From Pseudomonas sp. NC02 (GTDB taxonomy: Bacteria > Pseudomonadota > Gammaproteobacteria > Pseudomonadales > Pseudomonadaceae), in NCBI RefSeq assembly GCF_002874965.1, contig NZ_CP025624.1, forward strand, positions 5,518,001 through 5,582,000: a DNA stretch of 64,000 bases, given 5' to 3'. Both the position numbers and the translations under genes were made by a program. Positions 36,053 to 44,213 of the stretch are shown one piece after another (position 1 is the first letter of the stretch; each line of letters opens with the position of its first letter). The notes under the pieces are model-generated. The model was not told the origin of the DNA, did not search any database, and saw only the letters and a list, made by a program, of their open reading frames with translations.

Positions 36053-37060
36053 TCATTCAGGTGCGGACAACCCGCTCGCCTTGACTGTGCAGCGGTAGCT
36101 CTCTTTGCGCTTGCCGCTGGCCGTCACCGTATCGATCGACCAGCGCCCTTGCATGAAGCCGGGCCAGGTCTCATCCAGCAGTAACAGCCCTTCAGCCCCC
36201 AGCGCCGGATCGCCCGGGCAGACCACATTGATGACCAGACCTTCACGGCCAACCCTGCGCATCTCGCCTTCAGCCGCAGCCCGGGCTTCTTCTTCGCTTT
36301 GATAACGCTGCGACAGAATTTTGAACGGCGCGAAACCGACCTCTACTTCACGTTTTTTACCGGCAGATGCATCCCACCAGGACGCCTGACCACCATTGAA
36401 TTTAGCGCGGCTTGTCTCGGTAAAGCTGGCACTGATGAACGCATGGTCGCCGGGGCGATTATCGCGGGTTACCGACAGCGGCACGTCTGGCAACACCTTG
36501 CCCGACAATGTGGTGATCTGGCCTTTGCGGCCCAGTACGTACAGCTCGTCAACCGGCTTGGCCACTGCATCAAAACGCCGGGCAAGCCGGGTCAGGAAGC
36601 TCATGTCGCTTTCATTGGTCTGGTCGATATGGCTGATCATCTGACCGTCCAGGTCCGGCGCCACGCGCGGTGAAAATCCATAGCGTGTCGTCAGTTGGCG
36701 AAACAGTGCGCCCAATGTGATCGGTCCATGGCTGGCGGTGCGACGCTGTTTGAATTCGTGCTCGTCAAACGGCGCCGCGGTGGCGACCAGTACCAGGCGC
36801 ATGGGAAACAGGTATGGCGTGCGCTGAGTAATCTTGAACAGGCCTTTATCTACCAGGCCCGACTCGAGATACCCGACACGCAAACCGATCCTGCCGCCCA
36901 GATCGGGCAAGCCCTCAAGCCCTTCAATGTCGAGGGTCAGCTTGAGCTGGTCAGACACGAAACCCGCAGTGTCGGTATGTTCCCACTCCAGCAGTCGCTC
37001 GTTGAGCAACACGGCATTGGCCCCGTAAATCTCCACTACCGGTGTGAATCCTAGTGCCAT
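36053..37060 (-). CDS. P2 gpD-like tail hub protein
   Basis: The 335-residue protein is the P2 gpD family (late control protein D), equivalent to PA0628 of R2 pyocin. It contains PVVEIYGANAVLLNERLLEW, SPRVAPDLDGQMISHIDQTN and ESDMSFLTRLARRFDAVAKP. It forms the hub on which the spike sits. It is the last gene of the P2-like module. Confidence 0.94.
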   Translation of the reverse strand: MALGFTPVVEIYGANAVLLNERLLEWEHTDTAGFVSDQLKLTLDIEGLEGLPDLGGRIGLRVGYLESGLVDKGLFKITQRTPYLFPMRLVLVATAAPFDEHEFKQRRTASHGPITLGALFRQLTTRYGFSPRVAPDLDGQMISHIDQTNESDMSFLTRLARRFDAVAKPVDELYVLGRKGQITTLSGKVLPDVPLSVTRDNRPGDHAFISASFTETSRAKFNGGQASWWDASAGKKREVEVGFAPFKILSQRYQSEEEARAAAEGEMRRVGREGLVINVVCPGDPALGAEGLLLLDETWPGFMQGRWSIDTVTASGKRKESYRCTVKASGLSAPE

Positions 37061-37069
37061 GAATCCTCC

Positions 37070-37282
37070 TTAATCCCACGCCGAAACCGGACTTTTCGCC
37101 ACAGGGCGCACGCTCAGTTCCGGCACGATCACGCCAATGCCGGCAGGCAATACCGCGCCATGCTCCGCAAGCTCGGGATTCAGGCTCCACAGTGCTTCCT
37201 CCGCCGCATCATCGCTGCGGCCCAGTTCACGGTAGAGCAGCAAGTTCACCGAGTCACCGGCAATACTTCGAACTTTACGCAT
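37070..37282 (-). CDS. P2 gpX-like tail protein (LysM type)
   Basis: This 70-residue LysM-like tail protein has GDSVNLLLYRELGRSDDAAE, LNPELAEHG and GIGVIVPEL. P2 gpX and PA0627 of R2 pyocin hold the same place. It overlaps gpU by 8 nt and precedes gpD. Confidence 0.93.
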   Translation of the reverse strand: MRKVRSIAGDSVNLLLYRELGRSDDAAEEALWSLNPELAEHGAVLPAGIGVIVPELSVRPVAKSPVSAWD

Positions 37283-37658
37283 TGACGAACTCCTCCAATG
37301 TCAGCGTCCAATTGATCAGCATCGCCGTGCCGTCGTCGATCACGTTAGCCTGCTTCTCGTCCACCGACTTGATCGTCCACAACCCCCAGTTACGACCTAT
37401 GCCATCTACCAGCGGCAACGGCGTACGCATGGCTTGCAACGCACGAAGTTCATCCAGCCGCGCCATCCCTGTCGCCCGCGCCGCCTTGCCACCGAAGGTC
37501 AATGTCTCCAGGGCCTGGCCGGTCTGGCTGGATTTGGGTTTGCCGGCAATAATCTCCAGACTCACCCAACCACCACTGCTCACACGACCAAGCGTGTCGT
37601 AGGCAAACCCGCGCGACAGCCCGAAAATAAAACTACCCAACACCATTTGTTGTCGCAT
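37275..37658 (-). CDS. P2 gpU-like tail protein
   Basis: The 127-residue product fits P2 gpU/PA0626 (VLGSFIFGLSRGFAYDTLGR; LETLTFGGKAA; RNWGLWTIKSVDE). The ATG at 37658 overlaps the stop of the tape-measure gene (TGATG); a GTG one codon earlier is also in frame. Confidence 0.92.
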   Translation of the reverse strand: MRQQMVLGSFIFGLSRGFAYDTLGRVSSGGWVSLEIIAGKPKSSQTGQALETLTFGGKAARATGMARLDELRALQAMRTPLPLVDGIGRNWGLWTIKSVDEKQANVIDDGTAMLINWTLTLEEFVNA

Positions 37659-39850
37659 CACACCATTCCATCGGTCAGTGCTGCGTCGCGTCGCGTCGCC
37701 AGCAGGTTGTCCATCGATAACGGCCTGAACTGCGCCTCGATCTGCTGCACCACGATTGCCGCCAGCTGTTGATAGTTGGCCTGCTCGGGCGCGGTGATGG
37801 TGATCTGCGGGGCGAAGTTGATTTGCCGATTATCGGCTTGAGCATTGGAGAGGTTTTTGCTGACATCTGTGGGTGGAGGGAGGCGGTCGGCAGGGCTCGA
37901 AAACTTTTCACCTAACCACGCGCTGATGTTGCTGCCGATGTCGCTGCCGATGACAGTGCCCAAGGCACCACCGACATACCTACCGACTGCACCGCCCACA
38001 ACCAACCCCACCCCATTGCCGATAACGGGTACAACGGTACCCAGCAACCCCCCGGCGGCTGCACCCACGACCTGGCCAATAGCCGCGCCGGCGAACTGGC
38101 CTGCAATCCCACCTGCCGCAGAACCGGCGGCGGAGCCCATCAGCTGTTTATCTCCCGTCACAGCACCCTTGACGAAATCGAAGCCGGCGTCTGCCATGAC
38201 CATCGCAGGACCTGCCCATTTGGCGAGCTTGGCGGTTTTGCCGGACAAGCCCCACGTCGGGCCGGCAGAAGGCTTGGCATTTTTGGACGTGCCCTTGCCT
38301 TTTTGGCGGTTCTTGTTTGTGGAGTTGCCTTTCTTCCTGGAGCCGCTGCCGGGACTTGTATCGCCTTCGCGCAAAATCTTCCCGGCCACCTTGTCGAAAA
38401 CCTTGTCCTTCACGGCATCGAACACGCCGCTTAAAAGCGGCCCCATTACCGCGGCAGCCACCGTGACAGTGGCAGTCGTCTTGGGCAAAGCTTCAGCCAA
38501 CCAACCCACGCCGTTGACCAACGCGGTCATCGCCGTCAGCGTGGTATTCACGATCGGTGCCATCGCCGTATCGCTGGCAGTGTCCAGCCGTGTGGTGCTT
38601 GCGTCGAAGGCCTGCCGGCGCGCTTGTGTGGAGTCGGCACGAAGCTCCGCCGAACGCACGACTGAACCCTGCGCGCCCACGGCCGAGGTGGCATACGTCG
38701 ACTTGTCCGCCACCAGCGAGAAGGCCTGCTTCACACTGTCGACTGCCGGCATCAGGCTCAGGATCGACTGGTTGCCGTCGAACAGCTGTGTGGCCAACGC
38801 CGCCTGTCGTTGCGCAGGCTGCGCCTTGAGCGCTTCAAGTACCGTCACCAACGTTTGCGGTGCGTCTTGCTTCATCTCGCCCGCGAGTACTTTGGGGTCA
38901 AGCTTGAGTTCTGCCCAAGCACTGCGCTGGGCCTCTGAGGCGTTTTCACCTTTTGCCAGGGCGGCGCTGATTTTTTCCACCCCAACACCCGTGGCACCTT
39001 TGCTGTTGCCAGCGTTGAGTAACGCTGCCGAGAGTGCCGCTATCTGTTCAGGGCGCATGCCAGCCGCCATCGCGGCGGCACCCTGGCCTTGTACAACGCT
39101 ACCGATATCTGCAGCCTCAGCGTTCAGCGAGACGCTGGTGCCCAACACGTTTGTCGCGTCTGCCAGATCCAGAGCTTGCCCACGGTCGAGCTTCATCGAC
39201 GCGCGCCACCCGCCGATGATTTCGCCAGCATTTTTAACGTCGATCTTGAAAGCCGTGGCCATGATCGCGGAGTCACGGGCGAACTGTGTCAGGTCAACCT
39301 GGCGCGCCGCGCGATCGATGTTCCCCGAAGCGTCGACGCGCTCACTGCCGATACCGGACTTTGCCGCCACATACTCGACCTTGGCCAGATCGACCGCACT
39401 TGCACCACTCGCCGCCACCACCGGCTTTGTCGCCATGGCAAGGTTAGTTTCGCGCAGATGTTTGCGCTCACGCCCTGCAAACCCCAGCAACTGATCCAGG
39501 TCGGTCATCGCCGCGTCCAACATCTGCGACCGCGTCCCCGAATCAGGAACTTCGGAGGCCTTGGCACCGCTCGCCGCGTTGCCAGATTCGATTTGTCGGG
39601 CGTCCATCAGGTTCAGCAGCGAGGCGTTGAACAACTCCAGCGTGTCAATAAGTCGAGCCTGCCCTGCAACCAGTTGGCTGATCTGCTGGCCGGCCGAGTC
39701 GCCCGGGACCGTATCCAGAAAGGAGGGTGTCACAAGCGTTGGCGCAATAGCGTTGATACTGGCGTAGGACTCTGCTCGATCAAGTGAGCCAAAAGGCGCC
39801 CCGCCATCCTTGGCGATGGCCGACCTCAGTCCATATTCACTGTTTGCCAT
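37658..39850 (-). CDS. Tape measure protein, P2-like module
   Basis: The 730-residue tail-length ruler has a conserved phage TMP region in the middle (SIVQGQGAAAMAAGMRPEQI; LSAALLNAGNSKGATGVGVE) and a C-terminal quarter that is extremely rich in Gly, Ala and Val with many GxxxG steps (AGGIAGQFAGAAIGQVVGAA). That quarter could line or cross the target membrane once ejected. The ATG at 39850 has AGGAG upstream, and that ribosome site overlaps the stop of the frameshifted chaperone. It is 192 residues longer than the other tape measure. Confidence 0.92.
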   Translation of the reverse strand: MANSEYGLRSAIAKDGGAPFGSLDRAESYASINAIAPTLVTPSFLDTVPGDSAGQQISQLVAGQARLIDTLELFNASLLNLMDARQIESGNAASGAKASEVPDSGTRSQMLDAAMTDLDQLLGFAGRERKHLRETNLAMATKPVVAASGASAVDLAKVEYVAAKSGIGSERVDASGNIDRAARQVDLTQFARDSAIMATAFKIDVKNAGEIIGGWRASMKLDRGQALDLADATNVLGTSVSLNAEAADIGSVVQGQGAAAMAAGMRPEQIAALSAALLNAGNSKGATGVGVEKISAALAKGENASEAQRSAWAELKLDPKVLAGEMKQDAPQTLVTVLEALKAQPAQRQAALATQLFDGNQSILSLMPAVDSVKQAFSLVADKSTYATSAVGAQGSVVRSAELRADSTQARRQAFDASTTRLDTASDTAMAPIVNTTLTAMTALVNGVGWLAEALPKTTATVTVAAAVMGPLLSGVFDAVKDKVFDKVAGKILREGDTSPGSGSRKKGNSTNKNRQKGKGTSKNAKPSAGPTWGLSGKTAKLAKWAGPAMVMADAGFDFVKGAVTGDKQLMGSAAGSAAGGIAGQFAGAAIGQVVGAAAGGLLGTVVPVIGNGVGLVVGGAVGRYVGGALGTVIGSDIGSNISAWLGEKFSSPADRLPPPTDVSKNLSNAQADNRQINFAPQITITAPEQANYQQLAAIVVQQIEAQFRPLSMDNLLATRRDAALTDGMV

Positions 39851-39855
39851 CCGCT

Positions 39856-40559
39856 CTACTCCTGTTTGACGCCAAGGCGAGTGATCGCGATGTCGTAGCG
39901 GCGCAATGCTTTTCCAGCGTCCCAATCGAGGATCTCCGCTTCATTTACCGAGTAAATGAGCGGAACGATATCGAGGATTACTTCGATATCGCGCTCCGAA
40001 AGAAGTCCGCCGGCTTGTTTAAAAAATCGTCGATGCGCTCCTGCAGTTCCGTCCAGTCAGGCACGGTCAGGCCGGCGAGATCGGGAATCATCAAGCCAGT
40101 GCAGTGGGCGGTGATGAACTCGGCGCGCTCTTTGTTGGTGGCGAGTTTTTTCATCACTTTGGTGGCACGCAATGCAGGCATTTCCAGGGTGACGGCGGTG
40201 AGGCTGCGACCGGCCGTATCGAGTGGCAGCAGCAGCGAGACGTGCTCGCTGGTTTGCGACTCCCGTGGCTGATCGTTAGCGTTGAGGAAAAACGAGGCCG
40301 GGCGGGTCGACATCTCGTGCACGTACTGCGCGATGCTGACGTAGTCCGGACGCTTGAGCTGGTCGAGCTCATGTTCAGAAAGGCCGGTGGCGAGTTTTGC
40401 GAGTTCGAAAAATTGGTCGTCTTCGTCGTCGCCAGCGCGAGCCAGGGCTTCTTTCTGTGGCGCGTAGAACAGCGGCTTGAGTTGGATCTTCTCGATCGTC
40501 TCACCGGTATCGGCGGTGATCGGGGACAGCAGGATGTGCAGCGGAGGCATCCAGGCCAT
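39856..40559 (-). CDS. Tape-measure chaperone, long form by -1 frameshift (gpE+E' type)
   Basis: After residue 181 (Asn, codon AAC) a -1 slip on the heptamer T TTA AAC leads into a frame open for 53 codons and ending at 39856-39858, 5 nt before the tape-measure start. The predicted long form has 234 residues and its extension (LSERDIEVILDIVPLIYSVN, then EAEILDWDAGKALRRYDIAI) looks like a folded domain. P2 makes its gpE+E' the same way. No good start codon would express the second frame alone. Confidence 0.82.
39978..40559 (-). CDS. Tail assembly chaperone, short form (gpE-like, duplicated domain)
   Basis: The zero-frame product has 193 residues. It seems to contain two related units, about residues 10-85 (LHILLSPITADTGETIEKIQ) and 108-190 (LLLPLDTAGRSLTAVTLEMP). 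Each has a strand-rich start, a helical middle (FFELAKLATGLSEHELDQLK; EFITAHCTGLMIPDLAGL) and a DxxxI/L end. The short chaperone of most phages has a single unit. A hairpin lies just upstream. Confidence 0.87.
   Translation of the reverse strand: MAWMPPLHILLSPITADTGETIEKIQLKPLFYAPQKEALARAGDDEDDQFFELAKLATGLSEHELDQLKRPDYVSIAQYVHEMSTRPASFFLNANDQPRESQTSEHVSLLLPLDTAGRSLTAVTLEMPALRATKVMKKLATNKERAEFITAHCTGLMIPDLAGLTVPDWTELQERIDDFLNKPADFFRSAISK
40017..40026 (-). promoter_or_regulatory. Predicted -1 ribosomal frameshift site (TTTTTTAAAC), P2-like module
   Basis: Zero-frame codons are GAT TTT TTA AAC AAG. Two overlapping slippery heptamers are in register, T TTT TTA (40020-40026) and T TTA AAC (40017-40023); the latter is one of the most efficient -1 sites known, used by coronaviruses. 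Confidence 0.82.
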
Positions 40560-40582
40560 GGGACAATTCCTTGGTGAAGTAT

Positions 40583-40604
40583 GGGAGCGAGCACACTCGC
40601 TCCC
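40583..40604 (-). terminator. Hairpin between tube and chaperone genes (P2-like module)
   Basis: A perfect 9-bp inverted repeat, GGGAGCGAG/CTCGCTCCC with a 4-nt loop, lacks a T-run. It may protect or process the mRNA and lower expression of the chaperone relative to sheath and tube. Confidence 0.6.
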
Positions 40605-40610
40605 AGGGGC

Positions 40611-41117
40611 TTACGGCATCAGTACCGCGCGGCGGGCGTCGCCCAGGATGTCGACGCCATTGAGCACGAACTTCTGCGTTCGCACATCGATGTCGATCAC
40701 CGGGATGCCGTTTTCGAGGCGGTTGTAGGTGCGGCAGGTCAGGATCAGCGTGGTGGTGACCTTATCGCCCATCTTCAGCTTGGATTCGGTCAGGGTTTTC
40801 AGCTTGCCGCCCACCGTGTGGTAGATGAAGTAGGTCTTGCCGTCCTGATCCTGGCCGGCTTCACGTACGTTCAGCAGGATGTCATCGCCTAGCTTCACAC
40901 CCAACGCCAGCATGATTTCGGGCCCCACGCCCTGCAGCGCCAGGGTCGCGTTCAACACCTTGCCGCTCTTGGCCATTTCTTCGGCAATGAAGCGGCCACC
41001 GGTCATGGGTTCCATATCAAAATCAATCACCGGCGGGGTGAACTCTTCCACGGTTGCGGACAACGGCAGGCCTTGAAGGGTGGCCGCCATGGCCTGTCTG
41101 ATTCGGTTGGTAAACAT
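40611..41117 (-). CDS. Tail tube protein FII, P2-like module
   Basis: The 168-residue product is the P2 FII/PA0623 tube family (EEFTPPVIDFDMEPMTGGRF; LALQGVGPEIMLALGVKLGD). Its start overlaps the sheath stop by one base (TAATG), so sheath and tube are made together. Confidence 0.95.
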   Translation of the reverse strand: MFTNRIRQAMAATLQGLPLSATVEEFTPPVIDFDMEPMTGGRFIAEEMAKSGKVLNATLALQGVGPEIMLALGVKLGDDILLNVREAGQDQDGKTYFIYHTVGGKLKTLTESKLKMGDKVTTTLILTCRTYNRLENGIPVIDIDVRTQKFVLNGVDILGDARRAVLMP

Positions 41118-42283
41118 TAGAGAACGTCCTCCAGGAACTGCTCGATGATTTCATCGCGGGCGTTGAGTTGATAAATCATGTGTTCGTTCGGCGCGTAGCG
41201 GCCGTAGTCGATGACGATGAACCAGGTGCCGTTCTTGTACTTCTCGACACTGTTCAATTCCGGGTGCAGGTACACGCTGCCGCCGGGAATGGTCTCGTCG
41301 GCCACCAGGGTTTGCAGCCAGTCGTTGATGCGCTTGACCTCCTGGTCCATGAACGACTTGGTGAGGTTCTTGGCCATGGCTTTCTGCCCGGCCTTGACCA
41401 GCTTGCGGCTGATCGCATCTTCCAGGCCTACGTAGCTGATGAACTTGCCGGTGATGGAGCGGTTACCCAGCAGCGAGAAACCGCCGAGGATGGTGCGGGC
41501 GTAGTAGCTCACGCCGTAGCGGTTGAGCAGGTCGCCTTCGGTGGAGGTGTCAAGGATGTTGTACTCAACCACGCGGGACACGTCTTCGGCGAAGGTCACC
41601 TGATTGCCCGGGCTTTCCCATTGCTTGACCTTGGCCAGCGCGGCGATGGCCAGGGACGACGGCGCCAGGAACACGTTTTTCTTCGCGGCCTTGGAGTACA
41701 CCGACGGCATGTTGTGCACCAGCAGGCAACGGTCGAAACCGAGATCGGCACCGCCCAGTTCGCCGCTGTAGGTCACCTGGTCGGCGACGGTTGCGTCCTT
41801 GCCGTCCAGCACCACACGGGCCTTGATGCGCTTGCCGAAGGAGGCGAATTCGCCGGCCACGGCCTTGGTGCCGGTGAAGCCCGGGGCGCCGATGATGGTC
41901 AGGTCTTCGGGGACGCTGGCCAGGGCGGCGAGGCCCAGTTTGCGGCCGGTGACCGGCTCTTCACCGCCGATTACGTTATTGATGGTGTCGGCCGGGGTGG
42001 TGCCCTCGTCGACGATCACTACGTAGACCGGCACCTTGACCACTTTGAGGATCTGGTACACGGCGTGGAACAGCGTGCCGGTTTCAGCGCCGGTAGGGTC
42101 CAGCAGCGCCTGGGTAGTGAAGCTGTTGATGCGGAACGGGGCGTTTTTCGGAATCGACGCATGGGCGTTGGGGGCGGTGCCCACCAGGCCGATGACGTTA
42201 TCGCCCAGGCCACCCATGGCCTCGGGGGATTCAGTGGCATTCACGGTGATGCCGTTATGTTCGAAGTTCAAAACCTCAGCCAT
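41117..42283 (-). CDS. Contractile tail sheath protein FI, P2-like module
   Basis: The 388-residue protein matches P2 FI/PA0622 in length and content (HNGITVNATESPEAMGGLGD; VVIVDEGTTPADTINNVIGG; MDQEVKRINDWLQTLVADET). It is shorter than the Mu-type sheath of the other module and not obviously similar to it, so the two modules have separate origins. It begins 2 nt after the stop of a 57-codon gene. Confidence 0.96.
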   Translation of the reverse strand: MAEVLNFEHNGITVNATESPEAMGGLGDNVIGLVGTAPNAHASIPKNAPFRINSFTTQALLDPTGAETGTLFHAVYQILKVVKVPVYVVIVDEGTTPADTINNVIGGEEPVTGRKLGLAALASVPEDLTIIGAPGFTGTKAVAGEFASFGKRIKARVVLDGKDATVADQVTYSGELGGADLGFDRCLLVHNMPSVYSKAAKKNVFLAPSSLAIAALAKVKQWESPGNQVTFAEDVSRVVEYNILDTSTEGDLLNRYGVSYYARTILGGFSLLGNRSITGKFISYVGLEDAISRKLVKAGQKAMAKNLTKSFMDQEVKRINDWLQTLVADETIPGGSVYLHPELNSVEKYKNGTWFIVIDYGRYAPNEHMIYQLNARDEIIEQFLEDVL

Positions 42284-42285
42284 GA

Positions 42286-42459
42286 TCAGTCAGCCTTCTT
42301 CGGGGTGGAGTTGAGGACGCTGGTGAGTTCCAGGCGGCCAGCGGTGCGCAGGGCGGATGCTTCGACGTCCAGCAGTTCCAGTTCCTCGCCGGCGGTAGAC
42401 CAGTGGCCGTTGCCGGTGGGGAATGGAATGAGGACGGTGTAGGTTTGGCGGTTAAACAT
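42286..42459 (-). CDS. Small protein preceding the sheath gene, unknown function
   Basis: A 57-codon ORF (MFNRQTYTVLIPFPTGNGHW start) lies 2 nt ahead of the sheath gene, with GGAG 9 nt upstream of its ATG. It occupies the place that DUF2635 holds in the Mu-like module but has no visible similarity to it. Tight spacing suggests that it is translated and coupled to the sheath. Confidence 0.65.
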   Translation of the reverse strand: MFNRQTYTVLIPFPTGNGHWSTAGEELELLDVEASALRTAGRLELTSVLNSTPKKAD

Positions 42460-42487
42460 GAGTGGAATTCTCCGGGTGGAAAACGCC

Positions 42488-42510
42488 AAAGCCCCTGCGA
42501 GAGGGGCTTT
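42488..42510 (-). terminator. Second hairpin upstream of the sheath gene
   Basis: AAAGCCCC/GGGGCTTT forms an 8-bp stem with a short loop. It lies 20 nt after a stronger terminator and just before the small gene that leads the sheath operon. Confidence 0.65.
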
Positions 42511-42519
42511 GGGCGGGCG

Positions 42520-42540
42520 AAAAAAAACCGCTTTCGCGGT
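42520..42540 (-). terminator. Intrinsic terminator after the fibre cassette (P2-like module)
   Basis: On the minus strand ACCGCGAAAGCGGT is followed by eight T residues. It begins 6 nt after the tail chaperone stop and splits the P2-like module into a baseplate-fibre part and a sheath-tube part. Confidence 0.85.
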
Positions 42541-42545
42541 AGGGT

Positions 42546-42854
42546 TCAGTCGCGGTCAGGCAAGGGATAAAGCGCCTTAATTTCGGCTACTTTGTCGCGC
42601 CAAGCCTTTTCCTTTTCAGGAGTTTCGTCGTATTGCCACTCGAGAAACAGCGGGTCAGCTTGAGTTTCATAAAGCGTGCGACGCGCAGCGATGGTGCTTT
42701 CCAACTTTTCAGCTCGTATCGTTTCTTCGCAGAGTTCGTCGGCGCGGGCTTCGCTGAACCCCAGTGAGATAAGTGTAGGGCGATCAGCCGGAACATTGAT
42801 GAGCGTTTCGCCAGAGTCGAGCAGTAGTGTTTTAATAGACCCAACCATATTCAT
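42546..42854 (-). CDS. Fibre-associated tail assembly chaperone, P2-like module
   Basis: The 102-residue acidic helical protein (ADELCEETIRAEKLESTIAA; EWQYDETPEKEKAWRDKVAE) resembles small phage tail assembly chaperones encoded after fibre genes. It overlaps the fibre-tip gene by 4 nt (ATGA), so it is probably its dedicated folding factor. Confidence 0.75.
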   Translation of the reverse strand: MNMVGSIKTLLLDSGETLINVPADRPTLISLGFSEARADELCEETIRAEKLESTIAARRTLYETQADPLFLEWQYDETPEKEKAWRDKVAEIKALYPLPDRD

Positions 42855-43633
42855 ACTCCTTTAACTGCATAGCGCTGATCGTTATCCAACGTATACGCCA
42901 TCCTACTTTCAGGGTAAGTAGCTCCCAGCTCTGACGCTGTGATTGCGAAAGGCTTGACCTTCCACGAAATTTCATACTCAGCTGTAACGGCTTGGCTCAA
43001 TTCGACCTCGGCGTCTGAACGACTAAATTTAACAGGGGCTTCAAAGCTTTTGGTAATGATGTAACTCAACCCGCCCCGCAAGTAGCATCCCGACTCTTGT
43101 GGAGAACCAACCAAAGTGCCCACAGCCTGATTCAACCAAATAGGCTTCAGCCCAGTGACAGGACGAACATAAGAAAGCATCCCAAACTGCGCGCACCGAA
43201 CAGTTTCTCGGTATGTTTGGGATATACGCTTGATTGTCAAAAAGTTCGCATCACCATTCCACGGAATCCCACACCCTTCCATTTGCAGGTTTAGGCCCGC
43301 AACGTGCGGTTCAAAATTATTATTGAACGGATTAAGCTCGGCATTCGTGGCGTAGTTTCTAGAAATCACGATCTCAGACATGCCTTGCTCGTTACCCGGC
43401 ATGCGCCACCATACGGGATAAAAGATGTTGGTGGACAGCCCAGTCAGATCAATAGTCTGGGAGTAAGAGGCACGCCCGTTAATATCCTTGGCCTGTACAC
43501 TGCCGCGCCACGCGTTGAACTGACCCAAGGCAACATCCATTCGAGAATCTATTTTGCCAACCTGATTCGTCACCGTATCCGTCAGTTTGTTACATGCGTC
43601 CACAACTTTTGTGATCGTCGTTTCAATCCCCAT
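42851..43633 (-). CDS. Separate fibre-tip (receptor-binding) subunit, P2-like module
   Basis: The 260-residue product begins with a short helical segment (MGIETTITKVVDACNKLTDT) that could trimerise, followed by a beta-rich domain with many aromatic and Asn residues. No family was recognised. It has its own AGGGAG 6 nt before ATG 43633, and the gene is AT-richer than its neighbours. It follows a 177-residue fibre N-terminal protein, so the fibre seems to be made of two polypeptides. Confidence 0.72.
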   Translation of the reverse strand: MGIETTITKVVDACNKLTDTVTNQVGKIDSRMDVALGQFNAWRGSVQAKDINGRASYSQTIDLTGLSTNIFYPVWWRMPGNEQGMSEIVISRNYATNAELNPFNNNFEPHVAGLNLQMEGCGIPWNGDANFLTIKRISQTYRETVRCAQFGMLSYVRPVTGLKPIWLNQAVGTLVGSPQESGCYLRGGLSYIITKSFEAPVKFSRSDAEVELSQAVTAEYEISWKVKPFAITASELGATYPESRMAYTLDNDQRYAVKGV

Positions 43634-43679
43634 AATCAACTCCCTAGTAAAAATTATCTTTTCAGCACTTTTGCAAGCG

Positions 43680-44213
43680 CTATTGCTTAGCTTCTAATTG
43701 CATAACCCGAAACATCAAATCAACATGCCTCGACATATTGCCAACCGAAGCCGCCGCCATGATTGCGATTTCTTCAGCCATCAATACATTCAAATTCTCG
43801 CTCCCCACCACAATCGTCACGCTATCCGCCGGCAACGGCGAAATATCCAACGTGAACTTCTGCAGTACCCGAGCCGCCGCCGCTTTATACGTGAGCAGCT
43901 TCCCCTCCACGGAATACACCGCCAACAACGTGCCACTGGCGAGGTAAAAACCAAACTCGCCGATCTCATACTCGGCCTCGCCATCAAACAGCGCGGCCAT
44001 CCGGAGTTGCCGGTCGCCCAGATCCTCGTAGTCCACAATGGCGACCCGTTGGCGCTCGTCACGCAGGGCCACTTCGGTGCCGTCGGGGTTGTAGCGGCCA
44101 GTACCGGCGCCAATGTGGGTGATCTCGCCTTTCAAGCCCTGGTTCTTTGCCTGCAGCACTTCATCCAATCCCTTGGAGGTGAAGCGCACCAGGCGTGTAA
44201 TTTCATCTGTCAT
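43680..44213 (-). CDS. Tail fibre N-terminal (baseplate-attaching) protein, P2-like module
   Basis: The 177-residue protein matches the phage tail-collar fibre N-terminal family (LVRFTSKGLDEVLQAKNQGL; THIGAGTGRYNPDGTEVALR). In R-pyocins this segment is only the start of a fibre of about 690 residues; here it stops after a helical end (DLMFRVMQLEAKQ). No frameshift remnant was seen between it and the tip gene. It overlaps gpI by 4 nt. Confidence 0.83.
   Translation of the reverse strand: MTDEITRLVRFTSKGLDEVLQAKNQGLKGEITHIGAGTGRYNPDGTEVALRDERQRVAIVDYEDLGDRQLRMAALFDGEAEYEIGEFGFYLASGTLLAVYSVEGKLLTYKAAAARVLQKFTLDISPLPADSVTIVVGSENLNVLMAEEIAIMAAASVGNMSRHVDLMFRVMQLEAKQ

Noticed and set aside
43634..43680. 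Frameshift splitting a once-continuous fibre gene
   Set aside because: The first gene ends with a normal stop and the second has its own AGGGAG and ATG. No shared open frame bridges the gap, so two genes are more likely than one broken gene.
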